Below, piece after piece: positions 54,230-63,997 of a stretch of 64,000 bases of DNA; position 1 is the first letter of the stretch, and each line of letters opens with the position of its first letter. The position numbers and the translations under genes were made by a program. A model generated the notes under the pieces. The model had not been told where the DNA came from. It did no database searches and saw nothing but the letters and a program-made list of their open reading frames with translations. Location: assembly GCA_963740945.1 (NCBI GenBank), contig CAVUGE010000007.1, positions 66,398 through 130,397 on the forward strand, written 5' to 3'. Source of the DNA: CAVQBP01 sp963740945. Its GTDB lineage: Bacteria; Bacteroidota; Ignavibacteria; Ignavibacteriales; Ignavibacteriaceae.

Positions 54230-57200
54230 TTAAGGTTTTATGATTAGAATTGAAGGCAATATATTGAATTCTTCTTTGAAAGCTCTTGAAAAAGCTGTTA
54301 CATCACTATATCCAACTCTAAATGCTACTTGCGATACATTCCCTGCCCCTTGTTCAAGAAGCTGTTTTGCACGTCTAAGCCTCATAACGCGTATACATTG
54401 TGCAGGAGTACAATCGGTCAAAGCTTTAAGTTTCCTTTGAAGCTGGCGTATGCCGATTCCTATTCCATCAGCTAGATTATCTACACTAAAATTTTCGTCT
54501 CCAAGGCCTTCTTCAATTATATCATGCATACGTTTTAAAAACTGTTGATCCATTGAAGAGACAGAAAGATCAGATGGAGTTAAAACAGCTTTTGAACCTA
54601 TCTGTTTTTTAAGCTGTTCCCGTATTTCTATCAGTTTTCTTACCCTGATCTGCAATTCTTTTGTACTAAACGGTTTGATAAGAAAAGCATCCACTCCTGT
54701 TTCAAGCCCCTCAAGTTTATCGCTTTCTGCGGCTTTTGCCGTCAGCATAATAATTGGTATATGACTGGTTGTCTGGGTCTTCCGCAGTTTTCTGGTTAAC
54801 TCATATCCATCCATTTGGGGCATCATTACATCTGTTATAATTAAATCGGGAATTTCTTCGACTGCTTTATTTAGGCCTTCTTCACCGTTGGATGCTTCCA
54901 TAATATTGTAGTTAATAACCAGTGTTTCATTTATATAAGCCCGCATATCGGGATTATCTTCTACAACCAGAATTATTTTCGATTTGTTGTTTTGAATTAC
55001 CGGCTGGTCAGATTCTTTTGGATCTATATTTTCAATAGTTTCCGGTATTATTTCAAAATCCGGTTCAGAAAGACCTGAAATTCCTGTTTCCGGCGTTCCA
55101 ATTTGAGCCGGTTTCAAATGTGCTTTGCCTAAAGGCAGAAGTATAGTGAAGGTGGTGCCAAATCCTTCCCTGCTTTCAACTGAAATTCCCCCGCCATGGA
55201 TTTGTACAAGTTCCTTGGTAAGTGCAAGTCCGATGCCGGTTCCTTCATATTCACGCGTAGTTGAATTATCTACCTGGAAAAAACGGTCAAAGATTCTCGG
55301 AAGTCGATCCTTGGGAATACCAATACCCGAATCATGTACAATGATTTTCACATCTCCTCCCACTTCATCGGAAGAAGGTTTCTGCATTCTATGTTCATTT
55401 GGGTTAGGATCTGATTCTACACTCACCGATACATTACCCCCATTTTTTGTAAACTTGATAGCGTTTGAAAGGAGGTTGTGCATTACCTTTTCAATCTTAT
55501 CCTGGTCAAAATATACCTGAATATTTTCTTGTATGGACTCAAATCCAAGACCGATTTCCCTTTGTGCCGCAAGAGATTCAAACGAGTGTGTTAAATGCTT
55601 GAGAAGCGGAACTATATTTTGTTCCAAAGCATAAAGCTTCATTTCCTTTGCATCGAATTTAGATAGATCAAGCAATTGATTTATTAACCGCTGAAGCAGC
55701 CTGGAATTGCGAAGCGCCATCTTTGCTCTGTTTATATTATGCTCCTTCTTTAGATCAGGCAAAAGACTCTCAATCTGCCCAAGAATTAAAGTTAACGGTG
55801 TGCGGAATTCATGTGAGATATTTGCAAAGAAACGTGATTTAATTGTACTTAATTCCTGAAGCTCAAAATTCTTTTCGGATAATTCTGCAGTGCGCGATGC
55901 CACAATCTTTTCAAGTTCTTCAGTACGATGTCTTAACTGCCTGGTACGCCATTTACTATAACCATATACCACCAATCCAAAAAAGCTTAAAAAAACAATC
56001 CCGTATAAAAGAAATGCCCACCACTTACGATACCACGGGGGGAAAATGGTAAACGCAAAGTCATCTTCACTGCTTTCATAGCCAAATATATTTTTTGCCT
56101 GTACATGGAAAATATATTGGCCATCCGGCAGATTAGTATAATCCTTTCCGGTTTCATACATCCAATTCGACCATCCTTTATCGAATCCTTCTAAAAATAC
56201 CCGGTAGCGGTTTTGATTCGGGTTGTTGTAGAATACTGCCGCATAATCAAATTGTAAAGCATTGTATGTGTAAGTCAATTCCACACTACTCAATTTACCA
56301 TTTTCTGGTAAAGAGCCGCCGTAAATAACTGAATCCCGGTTTGCAGTTACCCTCCTTATATATGAATGAAAATTTAATTGTTTATTTTTAGGAAGGTTGT
56401 CATCATAGCGTATCAATCCATCCTCACCGCCGTACCAGATAATACCATTATCTTCAGGGTAGATCGTCCATATTCCGGTAGAAGGCATTCCGAGAAAAGC
56501 TGCACTTTCAAGAGAGAAAGTGCCATCAGGCTGCGGACGCGAGACATTCAGGTAGTAGTTCGTTCCATCAAAAACAGATACCCAAATATTTCCTTTTTTG
56601 TCTTCTGAAAGAAAACCAGTGCCCAGAGAACCATTTGAAAGCTGATTTCCAAAAGTTGTATCCGGAATAAACTTTCCGGTATTAGAATTAAATCTGAAAA
56701 GACCCCTACTGCTTGAAAATACGGGATGCAGTGAAGTTCTGTAAGCATACATACGGCCGGGAGGTAATCCATCTTCAGCACCGAATCTTTGTACATGAGG
56801 ATTTTCTTTATCACTAGAAAAATGGACATAAATAAGACCATCACTTTCATCTCCAAACCAAACATCACCGTTCGGTTCTTCAACCATATTTCTCGGAAAT
56901 TCATATATCCCTTTTATTTTTCTGTTTTCAACCCACTTATTATTTTCTCTCTGCAATACCTGGAATCCGCCTTCTTTAAGCCCCAGATAAATCCTGTTCG
57001 AATCAATATAGGAGCGTTGTGCACTCCCAACTCTTTCATCCATCATTCTCACAAAACTTGAACTTTTACCATCAATTTTTCGAAGAGATTCTCTTACAGC
57101 AAAAAGTGAGTTTCCGTATTTAAAAAGACTCCAAAAATCTCCGACTAAACCAGATACCATATTAAACCGGTTTCTTTTTGGATCCAAATAATAAACCCCG

Positions 57201-58333
57201 GTAGTTGTACTGATATATAAGATCCCATTAAGTCTCATTGGTGCCGGTAAAGCAAGGACCACACCGTCCAGGCCGTTGCCCTGGTCATAAATAGAAAATC
57301 TTGAATGTATATCTGCCATATAGGCTACCCCCTGCTGCATCGCCATCCAGATTCCGCCTTTAGAACTCGTACTAATTGAGTAAACAATATTGTACGCTTG
57401 GCCCGAATTCTGATCTATGAGCTGCGTAATATCCCCTTTTGAGTTAAAGATTACTGCTCCGTTTTGTAATGTTCCTATAGCAAAAGTGGTGTCATTTAAA
57501 GCAGCACTGCAGCGAATACCGTTTCTCTTAACAAATTCGTTTGCAGCTCCGGTAAAAGTCTGCAGGGACTTACCGTTAAAAAGAAATAAACCCTCTTTAG
57601 CGATATCTAACAAAATTAGTTTATTAATTTCTTCCTGATGTTTATCTGCAGAAAAAGACCTTTTATTATATGGAAGCATGGCCTGGACAGGTCTATTGAT
57701 GAATATATCACCGCCGGGTGCGAGCCTTAGAGTATCATTTTTCATTATCATCAATCCGATTCCATTTTGGAATATATATAGATTATGATAGATCCAAAAC
57801 GAATTCAAGAATTTAGTATGCGATTTCCAGACTTTCAGCATACTATTTTTCCAGCGAAACAATTGAAATTGTGTCTGGAAATAAATTCCATCGGGTGTTG
57901 CAATAACCGTGATTACATCTGTGAATATCCGGTCTTCTTTTTTTACATATTGCAATAAAGACTGGAAATGTAAATTTCCATTTGAGTCGGGTTTAAGGTA
58001 TCCGAAATCTTTAGTACCGCCAACATATATTCTTCCCTTTTCATCTTCTGCCAGGGATTCAACTGGTAATTGATTGGGAAGAATAATATGACGCCATCCT
58101 GTCCCATCAAATTCAAGGATATTTCCGGAATTATTTGCATCATAAATAATACCTCGTGAGTCCTTTAATATTGCAAAGTTTTCCGGTTCGGATTTATAAT
58201 CTTTAGGTCCATAGAAATTAATAAACGGTCTGCCGATTTCTTTACTAATCTTTGAATTTGATGTTTGCGGTTCAATTAACCTGCAGAATATTATACAAAT
58301 TATTAGGATTAAAATTTTCAAGCTTTTTCCCAT
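54230..58333 (-). CDS. Hybrid two-component system protein (Reg_prop, Y_Y_Y, HisKA, HATPase, REC, AraC HTH)
   Basis: This 1367-residue protein carries a whole signalling pathway in one chain. A signal peptide leads into a periplasmic beta-propeller of Reg_prop blades (about 30-680; ILKDSRGIIYDANNSG, GGIWMAMQQGVAYMA). Then come a Y_Y_Y domain (about 681-763), one membrane helix (about 766-790) and a kinase with HEFRTPL (His near 840) and an ATPase lid (DSGIGIPKD, GTGIGLALTKELVQ). The receiver with LIITDVMMPQMDG (Asp near 1166) is followed by an AraC HTH (about 1260-1367; VSQVAFRVGYSDVTAFSRAF). In Bacteroidota such proteins sense glycans and activate nearby uptake or surface-protein genes. The adjacent surface-protein island is a plausible target. 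Confidence 0.95.
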   Translation of the reverse strand: MGKSLKILILIICIIFCRLIEPQTSNSKISKEIGRPFINFYGPKDYKSEPENFAILKDSRGIIYDANNSGNILEFDGTGWRHIILPNQLPVESLAEDEKGRIYVGGTKDFGYLKPDSNGNLHFQSLLQYVKKEDRIFTDVITVIATPDGIYFQTQFQLFRWKNSMLKVWKSHTKFLNSFWIYHNLYIFQNGIGLMIMKNDTLRLAPGGDIFINRPVQAMLPYNKRSFSADKHQEEINKLILLDIAKEGLFLFNGKSLQTFTGAANEFVKRNGIRCSAALNDTTFAIGTLQNGAVIFNSKGDITQLIDQNSGQAYNIVYSISTSSKGGIWMAMQQGVAYMADIHSRFSIYDQGNGLDGVVLALPAPMRLNGILYISTTTGVYYLDPKRNRFNMVSGLVGDFWSLFKYGNSLFAVRESLRKIDGKSSSFVRMMDERVGSAQRSYIDSNRIYLGLKEGGFQVLQRENNKWVENRKIKGIYEFPRNMVEEPNGDVWFGDESDGLIYVHFSSDKENPHVQRFGAEDGLPPGRMYAYRTSLHPVFSSSRGLFRFNSNTGKFIPDTTFGNQLSNGSLGTGFLSEDKKGNIWVSVFDGTNYYLNVSRPQPDGTFSLESAAFLGMPSTGIWTIYPEDNGIIWYGGEDGLIRYDDNLPKNKQLNFHSYIRRVTANRDSVIYGGSLPENGKLSSVELTYTYNALQFDYAAVFYNNPNQNRYRVFLEGFDKGWSNWMYETGKDYTNLPDGQYIFHVQAKNIFGYESSEDDFAFTIFPPWYRKWWAFLLYGIVFLSFFGLVVYGYSKWRTRQLRHRTEELEKIVASRTAELSEKNFELQELSTIKSRFFANISHEFRTPLTLILGQIESLLPDLKKEHNINRAKMALRNSRLLQRLINQLLDLSKFDAKEMKLYALEQNIVPLLKHLTHSFESLAAQREIGLGFESIQENIQVYFDQDKIEKVMHNLLSNAIKFTKNGGNVSVSVESDPNPNEHRMQKPSSDEVGGDVKIIVHDSGIGIPKDRLPRIFDRFFQVDNSTTREYEGTGIGLALTKELVQIHGGGISVESREGFGTTFTILLPLGKAHLKPAQIGTPETGISGLSEPDFEIIPETIENIDPKESDQPVIQNNKSKIILVVEDNPDMRAYINETLVINYNIMEASNGEEGLNKAVEEIPDLIITDVMMPQMDGYELTRKLRKTQTTSHIPIIMLTAKAAESDKLEGLETGVDAFLIKPFSTKELQIRVRKLIEIREQLKKQIGSKAVLTPSDLSVSSMDQQFLKRMHDIIEEGLGDENFSVDNLADGIGIGIRQLQRKLKALTDCTPAQCIRVMRLRRAKQLLEQGAGNVSQVAFRVGYSDVTAFSRAFKEEFNILPSILIIKP

Positions 58334-58343
58334 AAATATTATA

Positions 58344-58500
58344 TTAATAACTCACGTTACGCAAAAGTTAAAAATATAATAAAAAAAGATATTAAGTTTC
58401 TGATAGAAAAAATATGAGGTTGACAATGGATAAGCAACTATTAGAGATCTATACAACGCTTTATTATAACAAAGGAATCAGAGTACCCAGTAGCATATGA
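58344..58500 (+). mobile_element. Possible insertion-sequence remnant
   Basis: TAACTCACGTTACGCA (58349-58364) recurs beside repeat copy 4 (36783-36798). It is followed at 58426-58500 by a 24-codon frame, MDKQLLEIYTTLYYNKGIRV plus four residues and a stop. The frame looks like the start of a transposase cut short, but this resemblance is weak. The pair may be one end of an insertion sequence. Confidence 0.3.
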
Positions 58501-58560
58501 GTTGGTCATGTTAAAAACATGTATAAAGAAAAATATAAAGTTTAAGTATGTTCTAAATTA

Positions 58561-59718
58561 CTACTTCATATATTTTAAAGCAAGGCATGTAATGTCATCT
58601 GACTGTTCAACACCATCTGAAAATGATTGAACACCTTCAAAAACTTGTTTGACGAGTTCATTAGCACTTGATGAATTCTTGTTTTCAAGAATTTTTGAGA
58701 GCCGCACTTCCTGAAATTCTTCTTCATCTTTATTAAATGCTTCTGTAATCCCGTCAGTATAAAAGAAAAGACTTTCTCCCGGTTGAATCATTACAACATT
58801 TGATTCATATTCAGCATCCTTCATCGCTCCTAATAAAAGTCCACCTATATTATCCAGCTGTTTAACTTTTCCATCGACAGAAATTAAATATGGAGGGTTA
58901 TGCCCGCCGTTTGAATATTCGAAAGCACCGCTTCTTATATCAAGCACACCATAAAAAACTGTAACAAACATATTCGACGGACTTTCATCAGTCAAAATAT
59001 TATTGACTTCCGATAAAACATTATCTGTGGGCATTCCTTTTTGGGCAGTAGCTTTTAATAACGTTTTACAAACAGCCATGAGCAGCGCCGCGGCAATACC
59101 TTTACCCGAAACATCACCTATTACAACTCCCAGTCTATATTTATCAATAAGAAAGAAATCATAAAGATCACCGCCGACTTCTTTACATGTAATCATTTTT
59201 GCATAAATATCAAACTCTTTTCTTTCCGGAAATGTTTTCGGTAATATTGATGTTTGAATTACTGTCGCAATATCCAGTTCCTGTTGAAATGCAATTAATT
59301 TATCGTGGGATAAAACCGCGTGTTTGTATTGTTCAATTTCCTTTAGTGATTTTTCAATAGTAATTTCTAAATCTTTTAAATCGATTGGTTTGGTAATAAA
59401 ATCGTAGGCTCCCCTGTTCATAGCCGTTCTGATATTTTCCATATCACCGTATGCTGAAACAATAACAGATCTTAATAATTTATTGTTAAGTTCATTAATT
59501 TTAGTCAGTAGCGTAAGCCCGTCCATTACAGGCATATTAATATCAGTTAAGATAAGATCAATTGATTCTTCATTTGCAATTTTTTCCAGAGCTTTAGCAC
59601 CATTCTCTGCAAAATGAAATTCATATTCATTTGCTTTTATCTTAGCTCGGAATTTTTGCATAATAAGATGCTCCAGATCAGGTTCATCGTCAACTACAAG
59701 AATTTTTGATAATTGCAT
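58561..59718 (-). CDS. Response regulator with SpoIIE/RsbU-type phosphatase domain
   Basis: This 385-residue cytoplasmic protein has a receiver at about 1-125 (ILVVDDEPDLEHL, phosphoacceptor in LILTDINMPVMDG) and a PP2C-like SpoIIE domain at about 165-385. The latter has GGDLYDFF, VIGDVSGKGIAAALLM, SNGGHNPPYL, LFFYTDGITEAF and SDDITCLALKY carrying the metal-binding aspartates. Such proteins dephosphorylate an anti-sigma antagonist and so switch on a general stress response. The antagonist and anti-sigma genes are not in the window. It is the third gene of the operon with a histidine kinase and a lone receiver. Confidence 0.93.
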   Translation of the reverse strand: MQLSKILVVDDEPDLEHLIMQKFRAKIKANEYEFHFAENGAKALEKIANEESIDLILTDINMPVMDGLTLLTKINELNNKLLRSVIVSAYGDMENIRTAMNRGAYDFITKPIDLKDLEITIEKSLKEIEQYKHAVLSHDKLIAFQQELDIATVIQTSILPKTFPERKEFDIYAKMITCKEVGGDLYDFFLIDKYRLGVVIGDVSGKGIAAALLMAVCKTLLKATAQKGMPTDNVLSEVNNILTDESPSNMFVTVFYGVLDIRSGAFEYSNGGHNPPYLISVDGKVKQLDNIGGLLLGAMKDAEYESNVVMIQPGESLFFYTDGITEAFNKDEEEFQEVRLSKILENKNSSSANELVKQVFEGVQSFSDGVEQSDDITCLALKYMK

Positions 59719-59730
59719 AAATTTTTCCGG

Positions 59731-60108
59731 TTAACTTGCTGATAAATAGTTCAACTTAGATTTTAATAAATCAAATTCCAGCGGTTTTGTAAAATAATCA
59801 TCCGCACCGTGTTTCTTTGCAAGGTTGAAATTGTTTTCATCACCGTAAGCTGTGATCATTACAACCTTTAACGTAGGGTAGAGCAATTTAATTTTTTTTA
59901 GAAGTTCTATACCTGTCATTTCAGGCATATTTATATCCGACAAAATTAAATAACCGATGGGATTATCAAGAGATTCGAGCAGTGTTAATGCCGAAGGACC
60001 GTCGAATGCATAATGTATTTGTATTTCGCCGGATTTAATCTCCTTTCTGAATTTTTGCTGAAATAAGAATTGGACATCTCTTTCATCATCTACAACTATC
60101 AGCTTCAT
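59731..60108 (-). CDS. Single-domain response regulator
   Basis: This 125-residue receiver-only protein has LIVVDDERDVQFLF, the phosphoacceptor in YLILSDINMPEMTG and KPLEFDLLKSKL with the conserved lysine. It resembles the receiver of the next gene (same DINMP motif and QKF(R)xxI insertion), so the two may be a duplication. It has no output domain and probably shuttles phosphate or competes with its partner. Twelve bases separate it from the phosphatase gene. Confidence 0.92.
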   Translation of the reverse strand: MKLIVVDDERDVQFLFQQKFRKEIKSGEIQIHYAFDGPSALTLLESLDNPIGYLILSDINMPEMTGIELLKKIKLLYPTLKVVMITAYGDENNFNLAKKHGADDYFTKPLEFDLLKSKLNYLSAS

Positions 60109-60178
60109 TAATTTCTCCTTTGCTGTTTTTAAGATTTAATAGCCGTTAATTGACACGAACTTCACTAATTCACCTTAA

Positions 60179-63100
60179 TCACTTTTTAGGAAGAGTAATA
60201 ATAAACTCAGTATACTCACCTAATTTGCTGTCAAATTTAATTTCGCCCGCGTGTTCCTTTACAATAATATCATAACTTAGTGAAAGTCCCAAACCTGTAC
60301 CTTCGCCCGATGGTTTGGTTGTAAAGAAAGGGTCAAATATTTTTTCACGAACTTCTTCCGGTATCCCGTTGCCGTTATCTTTTATTCTTACTTCTAATTT
60401 ATCTTCCAAATCCCGGGTAACTACTCTAACACAAGGTGAGAAATGATCACCTGAAGACTTTTTCTTTTTATTAGCTTCATAAAATCCGTTATTAATTATA
60501 TTTAAGAATACCCTGCTCACATCTTGAGGAACGATTGATATTTTTTCAAGACTTTTATCAAATTCTTTTTCAATTGAAGCATTAAAGGAAGTATCACGCG
60601 CACGTAATCCGTGATATGCGAGGTTCAAATCCTCTTCAAGTATTGCATTTATATCCGATAGAATTCTTTCACCGGATTTTCCTCTTGAATGCTGCAGCAT
60701 ACTTCTTACAATGCTGTCTGCTCGGTTTCCGTGTTCATTAATTTTAGATGCATTCTGTTCAATGTTTGAAAGAATATCCTCAATATTTTCTGCCGGGTCT
60801 TTTCCAATCTTATCTTTAATTTTTTCAAATTCTTCCCTAAGTTCCGTAACCAGCTCCATTGATAACTGTGCAAAGTTATTTACAAAGTTAAGTGGATTTT
60901 TGATTTCATGAGCAATACCTGCAGTTAACTGCCCAAGTGAAGCCAGCTTTTCCTGAACTACTAACTTTTCCTGTGTTGATTTCAAATCATTTAAAGTTGT
61001 ATTCAATTTATCTACCGTTTCATGCAATTTTTTATAAGCGTCTGCATTATCCAAAGCAATTGCAGTATATGAAGCAAGGTTCTGCAAAAGATTCAGGTGA
61101 TAATCCTGATAGGCATTTTTATGAAAGCTCTGAATTGTAATTATACCCAATAAACGATCCTGCGAAATAAGAGGTAAATATATAATGGACCATGGCTCTT
61201 CAGACATAGTTCCGTCTTCAAGCTGCCTGTGCGGTTTTTTATAATTTCTAATATATTTTTTGTATTCTACTGACACATCATTTATAAAAACCGGTTTACG
61301 GTTATCTATACACCAGACAGGAAACTGGTCTTTATCTTTAATATTTCTAGAATAAGGGGGATACTTTTTTCCTCTCTCTAAGGACAGCTTATATTCTATC
61401 TCTTCTTTTTCGGGGTTATAAATGCCCAATCCGAAAATTGTAGCATCGGCTAATTGATTGACATGTTCATATAATTTTAAAAAGATTTTATCAAGATCAA
61501 GAGTAGCAGTAATTTCTTTTCCTATTTCGCTTAACAGTTCAATATTTTTATTTCTATCATTTTCTGCTTGTAATGCTTTCGTTTCGGCTTCGGCAGCTTC
61601 TGCTCTCAGCTCAGATTCTCTCAAACGTGAACGCTGTTTTTCTTTAGACATTAATCTACGCCTCTGTACCCTATCGACACTTAAAACTAATCCTCCAAGA
61701 ATTACTATATATCCCATATAAGCCCACCATGTTCTATACCATGGAGAAATAACAACAAAAGAAAATGATGCCTCCTTACTTTCCAGATCGTCAAGATTTT
61801 TTGCAATAACATTAAATTGATAATTACCAGGGGATAAGTTTGTATATTCCTTAATATTTTCTTTTGTCCATCCTGACCAATTATCGTCAAAGCCTTTCAA
61901 GTAAGTTTTGAATTGATTTGTATTTTTACCTTCATAACTTGTTGCCGAATACCTGAATTTGATGGAATTATTTTTATAAGATATTTCTTTTACTTCCTGA
62001 TTCGATAACTGCCCGCCAAAATATATTGTTGAGTCCGAACCTATTACCACATTCCGCACCATTGCAAAATAGTCGGTCTTATTCAAATTTTTATTTGCAA
62101 AATCATATTTAACTAAACTTGCGGCAGCAAGGAACCATACAACACCGTCCTTTTCTGCATAGACATTGCTTACCTGTTCATCAGAAAATCGTTTGAAAGG
62201 TGCAGTTAACCATTTATATGAACCATCCGGTTGAGGCATACCCATTGCCAGCATCTTTCCAGCACCAAGCCATATTCGCCCTAAACTATCCTGCTGAATA
62301 AGGGTTAAGTTTTTATGATTAGATAAATTATTGAACCCGGCAATAATTTTATCTGAATTATCAACAAAAAATTTTTTTCTGTTCTCGTCAAATTTGTAAA
62401 TACTATCTATAGAAGAAAAATAATTTATACCTTTAAGTTTGTCTATAAAAATTCCGACATTCGGCAATCCATTGGTTTTATCGAAATGTTCAATAACCGA
62501 TTTATCTAAAATAATTTTCCCCTTATTATCTTTCCAAAGAGTAATTCTATAAACACCAGATGCGTTTGTACCAATCCACAACTTTCCGTTGCTATCTTCT
62601 ATAATAGAATTAACAACGTCTGTAATATCAAGTATTTGCCCTTCGTCTATCCATTCTTTCTTGCTTCTTAAAATAGACCATAGGCCTGTAGCACCGACAT
62701 AAATTCTATCAGGATTTATTTTTGACTGCCTCAATGATTGGACATTATATTCATTACCTAATGTTTTTCTAACCGGGATCATTTGCTCCTTTTCGACTTT
62801 AAACAAACCGTTAAATCCACCCATCAGTAAATCATTTCTGCTTTTAAGAAAAATAAAAGATTGATTATTATTATTCTTCAATAGATTGAAATCTGAAGTT
62901 TGGGGATTCAAATAATAAACACCATTATTTGTTGCCACATATATAATTCCCTTAAACCGGATAATATTATTTGGGGAAGAAGTAAAATTATTCCTGTTAT
63001 CGAAATAACTTATTTTAGAAGCATAATCTATTCGCGAGATCCCATTATCCGTAGCTAACCAAATTGCGCCTGACAGGTCCTGGAAAGTGTAAACATTAGT

Positions 63101-63997
63101 ATTGCTGATTATTCCGCTTTTATTGTTATACCTGATTATTTCTTTTCCGGTGGTGTCAATTACTATAGAACCCCCTGATATTGTCCCTAATAATATATTT
63201 TGATCGGAAAGGATTACCCCGGGATAATAAATTAAGTTTTCTTTAATAAATTCATCCGCATCTGTTTTGAAAGGAATAAAATTATTCCCATCATATTTGA
63301 ATAATCCCGATGAACGTGAACCAATTAAAATTGTGTTCTCTTCACCAGGGAAAGGAAGCATTACATATATTCTTTCCTCTGCAAATTTTTGACTCCCTTT
63401 TAAAAGAACTAATGAATCTTTGTTGAAAATTTCAATTCCTTTCCCCCATTCACGTACATACAATAATCCGTTAACCTTAAACATCAGATGAAAACCTTTT
63501 TCACTTTGTATGACTTTAAATTCTTTTTTTTGCACATTAAATGTTAGGATATATTTACTTGCGTTAAAAAATACCTTACCGTTCTCAACAAAGGTCTGCC
63601 ATACATCGGAGAAATCTCTTTTATCTTTCGGAACATACTTCATTAATGAATGGAATGTTAATTTGCCAATTGAATCCGGCTGAAAATAGCCTAAATCCCC
63701 TACTCCCCCGGCATATATTTTTCTGTTTTCACCATTAGCTAACGAACGTACAACTGATCTATTCGATAACTGGTAAAGTCTCCAGTCAGCACCGTCAAAC
63801 TCTAGAAGACCTAATCCGTTTCCGAAATACATTATTCCTCTATCGTCCTGAATAATTGCCCAGTTTTGCTGTTGCGCTTCATATTCTTTAGGTGAATAAT
63901 TGGTAATAAGCGGGTAACCATTCTCACCATTATTTTGAGGAAGGCTGCAGGGAACAAATAAAACACAATATAAGACTAAAAGAAGTATTTTTTTCAT
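60179..63997 (-). CDS. Sensor histidine kinase with Reg_prop propeller and GAF domain
   Basis: This 1272-residue protein begins with a signal peptide (MKKILLLVLYCVLFVPCSLPQ) and a periplasmic propeller (QNWAIIQDDRGIMYFGNGLG, IWLATDNGIS). A Y_Y_Y domain (about 669-750), a membrane helix (about 752-772) and a coiled coil rich in A and E follow. The GAF domain (about 819-982) is followed by a second short coiled coil, the kinase core with GIAHEIKNPLNFV (His near 1029) and an ATPase (NGNGIPEEV, GTGLGLSLSYDI). Unlike the preceding hybrid it lacks receiver and HTH domains, which are supplied by the two downstream genes. Its 5' end lies three bases inside the window, so it is complete. Confidence 0.95.
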   Translation of the reverse strand: MKKILLLVLYCVLFVPCSLPQNNGENGYPLITNYSPKEYEAQQQNWAIIQDDRGIMYFGNGLGLLEFDGADWRLYQLSNRSVVRSLANGENRKIYAGGVGDLGYFQPDSIGKLTFHSLMKYVPKDKRDFSDVWQTFVENGKVFFNASKYILTFNVQKKEFKVIQSEKGFHLMFKVNGLLYVREWGKGIEIFNKDSLVLLKGSQKFAEERIYVMLPFPGEENTILIGSRSSGLFKYDGNNFIPFKTDADEFIKENLIYYPGVILSDQNILLGTISGGSIVIDTTGKEIIRYNNKSGIISNTNVYTFQDLSGAIWLATDNGISRIDYASKISYFDNRNNFTSSPNNIIRFKGIIYVATNNGVYYLNPQTSDFNLLKNNNNQSFIFLKSRNDLLMGGFNGLFKVEKEQMIPVRKTLGNEYNVQSLRQSKINPDRIYVGATGLWSILRSKKEWIDEGQILDITDVVNSIIEDSNGKLWIGTNASGVYRITLWKDNKGKIILDKSVIEHFDKTNGLPNVGIFIDKLKGINYFSSIDSIYKFDENRKKFFVDNSDKIIAGFNNLSNHKNLTLIQQDSLGRIWLGAGKMLAMGMPQPDGSYKWLTAPFKRFSDEQVSNVYAEKDGVVWFLAAASLVKYDFANKNLNKTDYFAMVRNVVIGSDSTIYFGGQLSNQEVKEISYKNNSIKFRYSATSYEGKNTNQFKTYLKGFDDNWSGWTKENIKEYTNLSPGNYQFNVIAKNLDDLESKEASFSFVVISPWYRTWWAYMGYIVILGGLVLSVDRVQRRRLMSKEKQRSRLRESELRAEAAEAETKALQAENDRNKNIELLSEIGKEITATLDLDKIFLKLYEHVNQLADATIFGLGIYNPEKEEIEYKLSLERGKKYPPYSRNIKDKDQFPVWCIDNRKPVFINDVSVEYKKYIRNYKKPHRQLEDGTMSEEPWSIIYLPLISQDRLLGIITIQSFHKNAYQDYHLNLLQNLASYTAIALDNADAYKKLHETVDKLNTTLNDLKSTQEKLVVQEKLASLGQLTAGIAHEIKNPLNFVNNFAQLSMELVTELREEFEKIKDKIGKDPAENIEDILSNIEQNASKINEHGNRADSIVRSMLQHSRGKSGERILSDINAILEEDLNLAYHGLRARDTSFNASIEKEFDKSLEKISIVPQDVSRVFLNIINNGFYEANKKKKSSGDHFSPCVRVVTRDLEDKLEVRIKDNGNGIPEEVREKIFDPFFTTKPSGEGTGLGLSLSYDIIVKEHAGEIKFDSKLGEYTEFIITLPKK

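Noticed and set aside
60620..60640. tRNA-like GGTTCAAATCC in the minus-strand kinase
   Set aside because: It lies inside the histidine kinase coding sequence and no acceptor or anticodon arms surround it.
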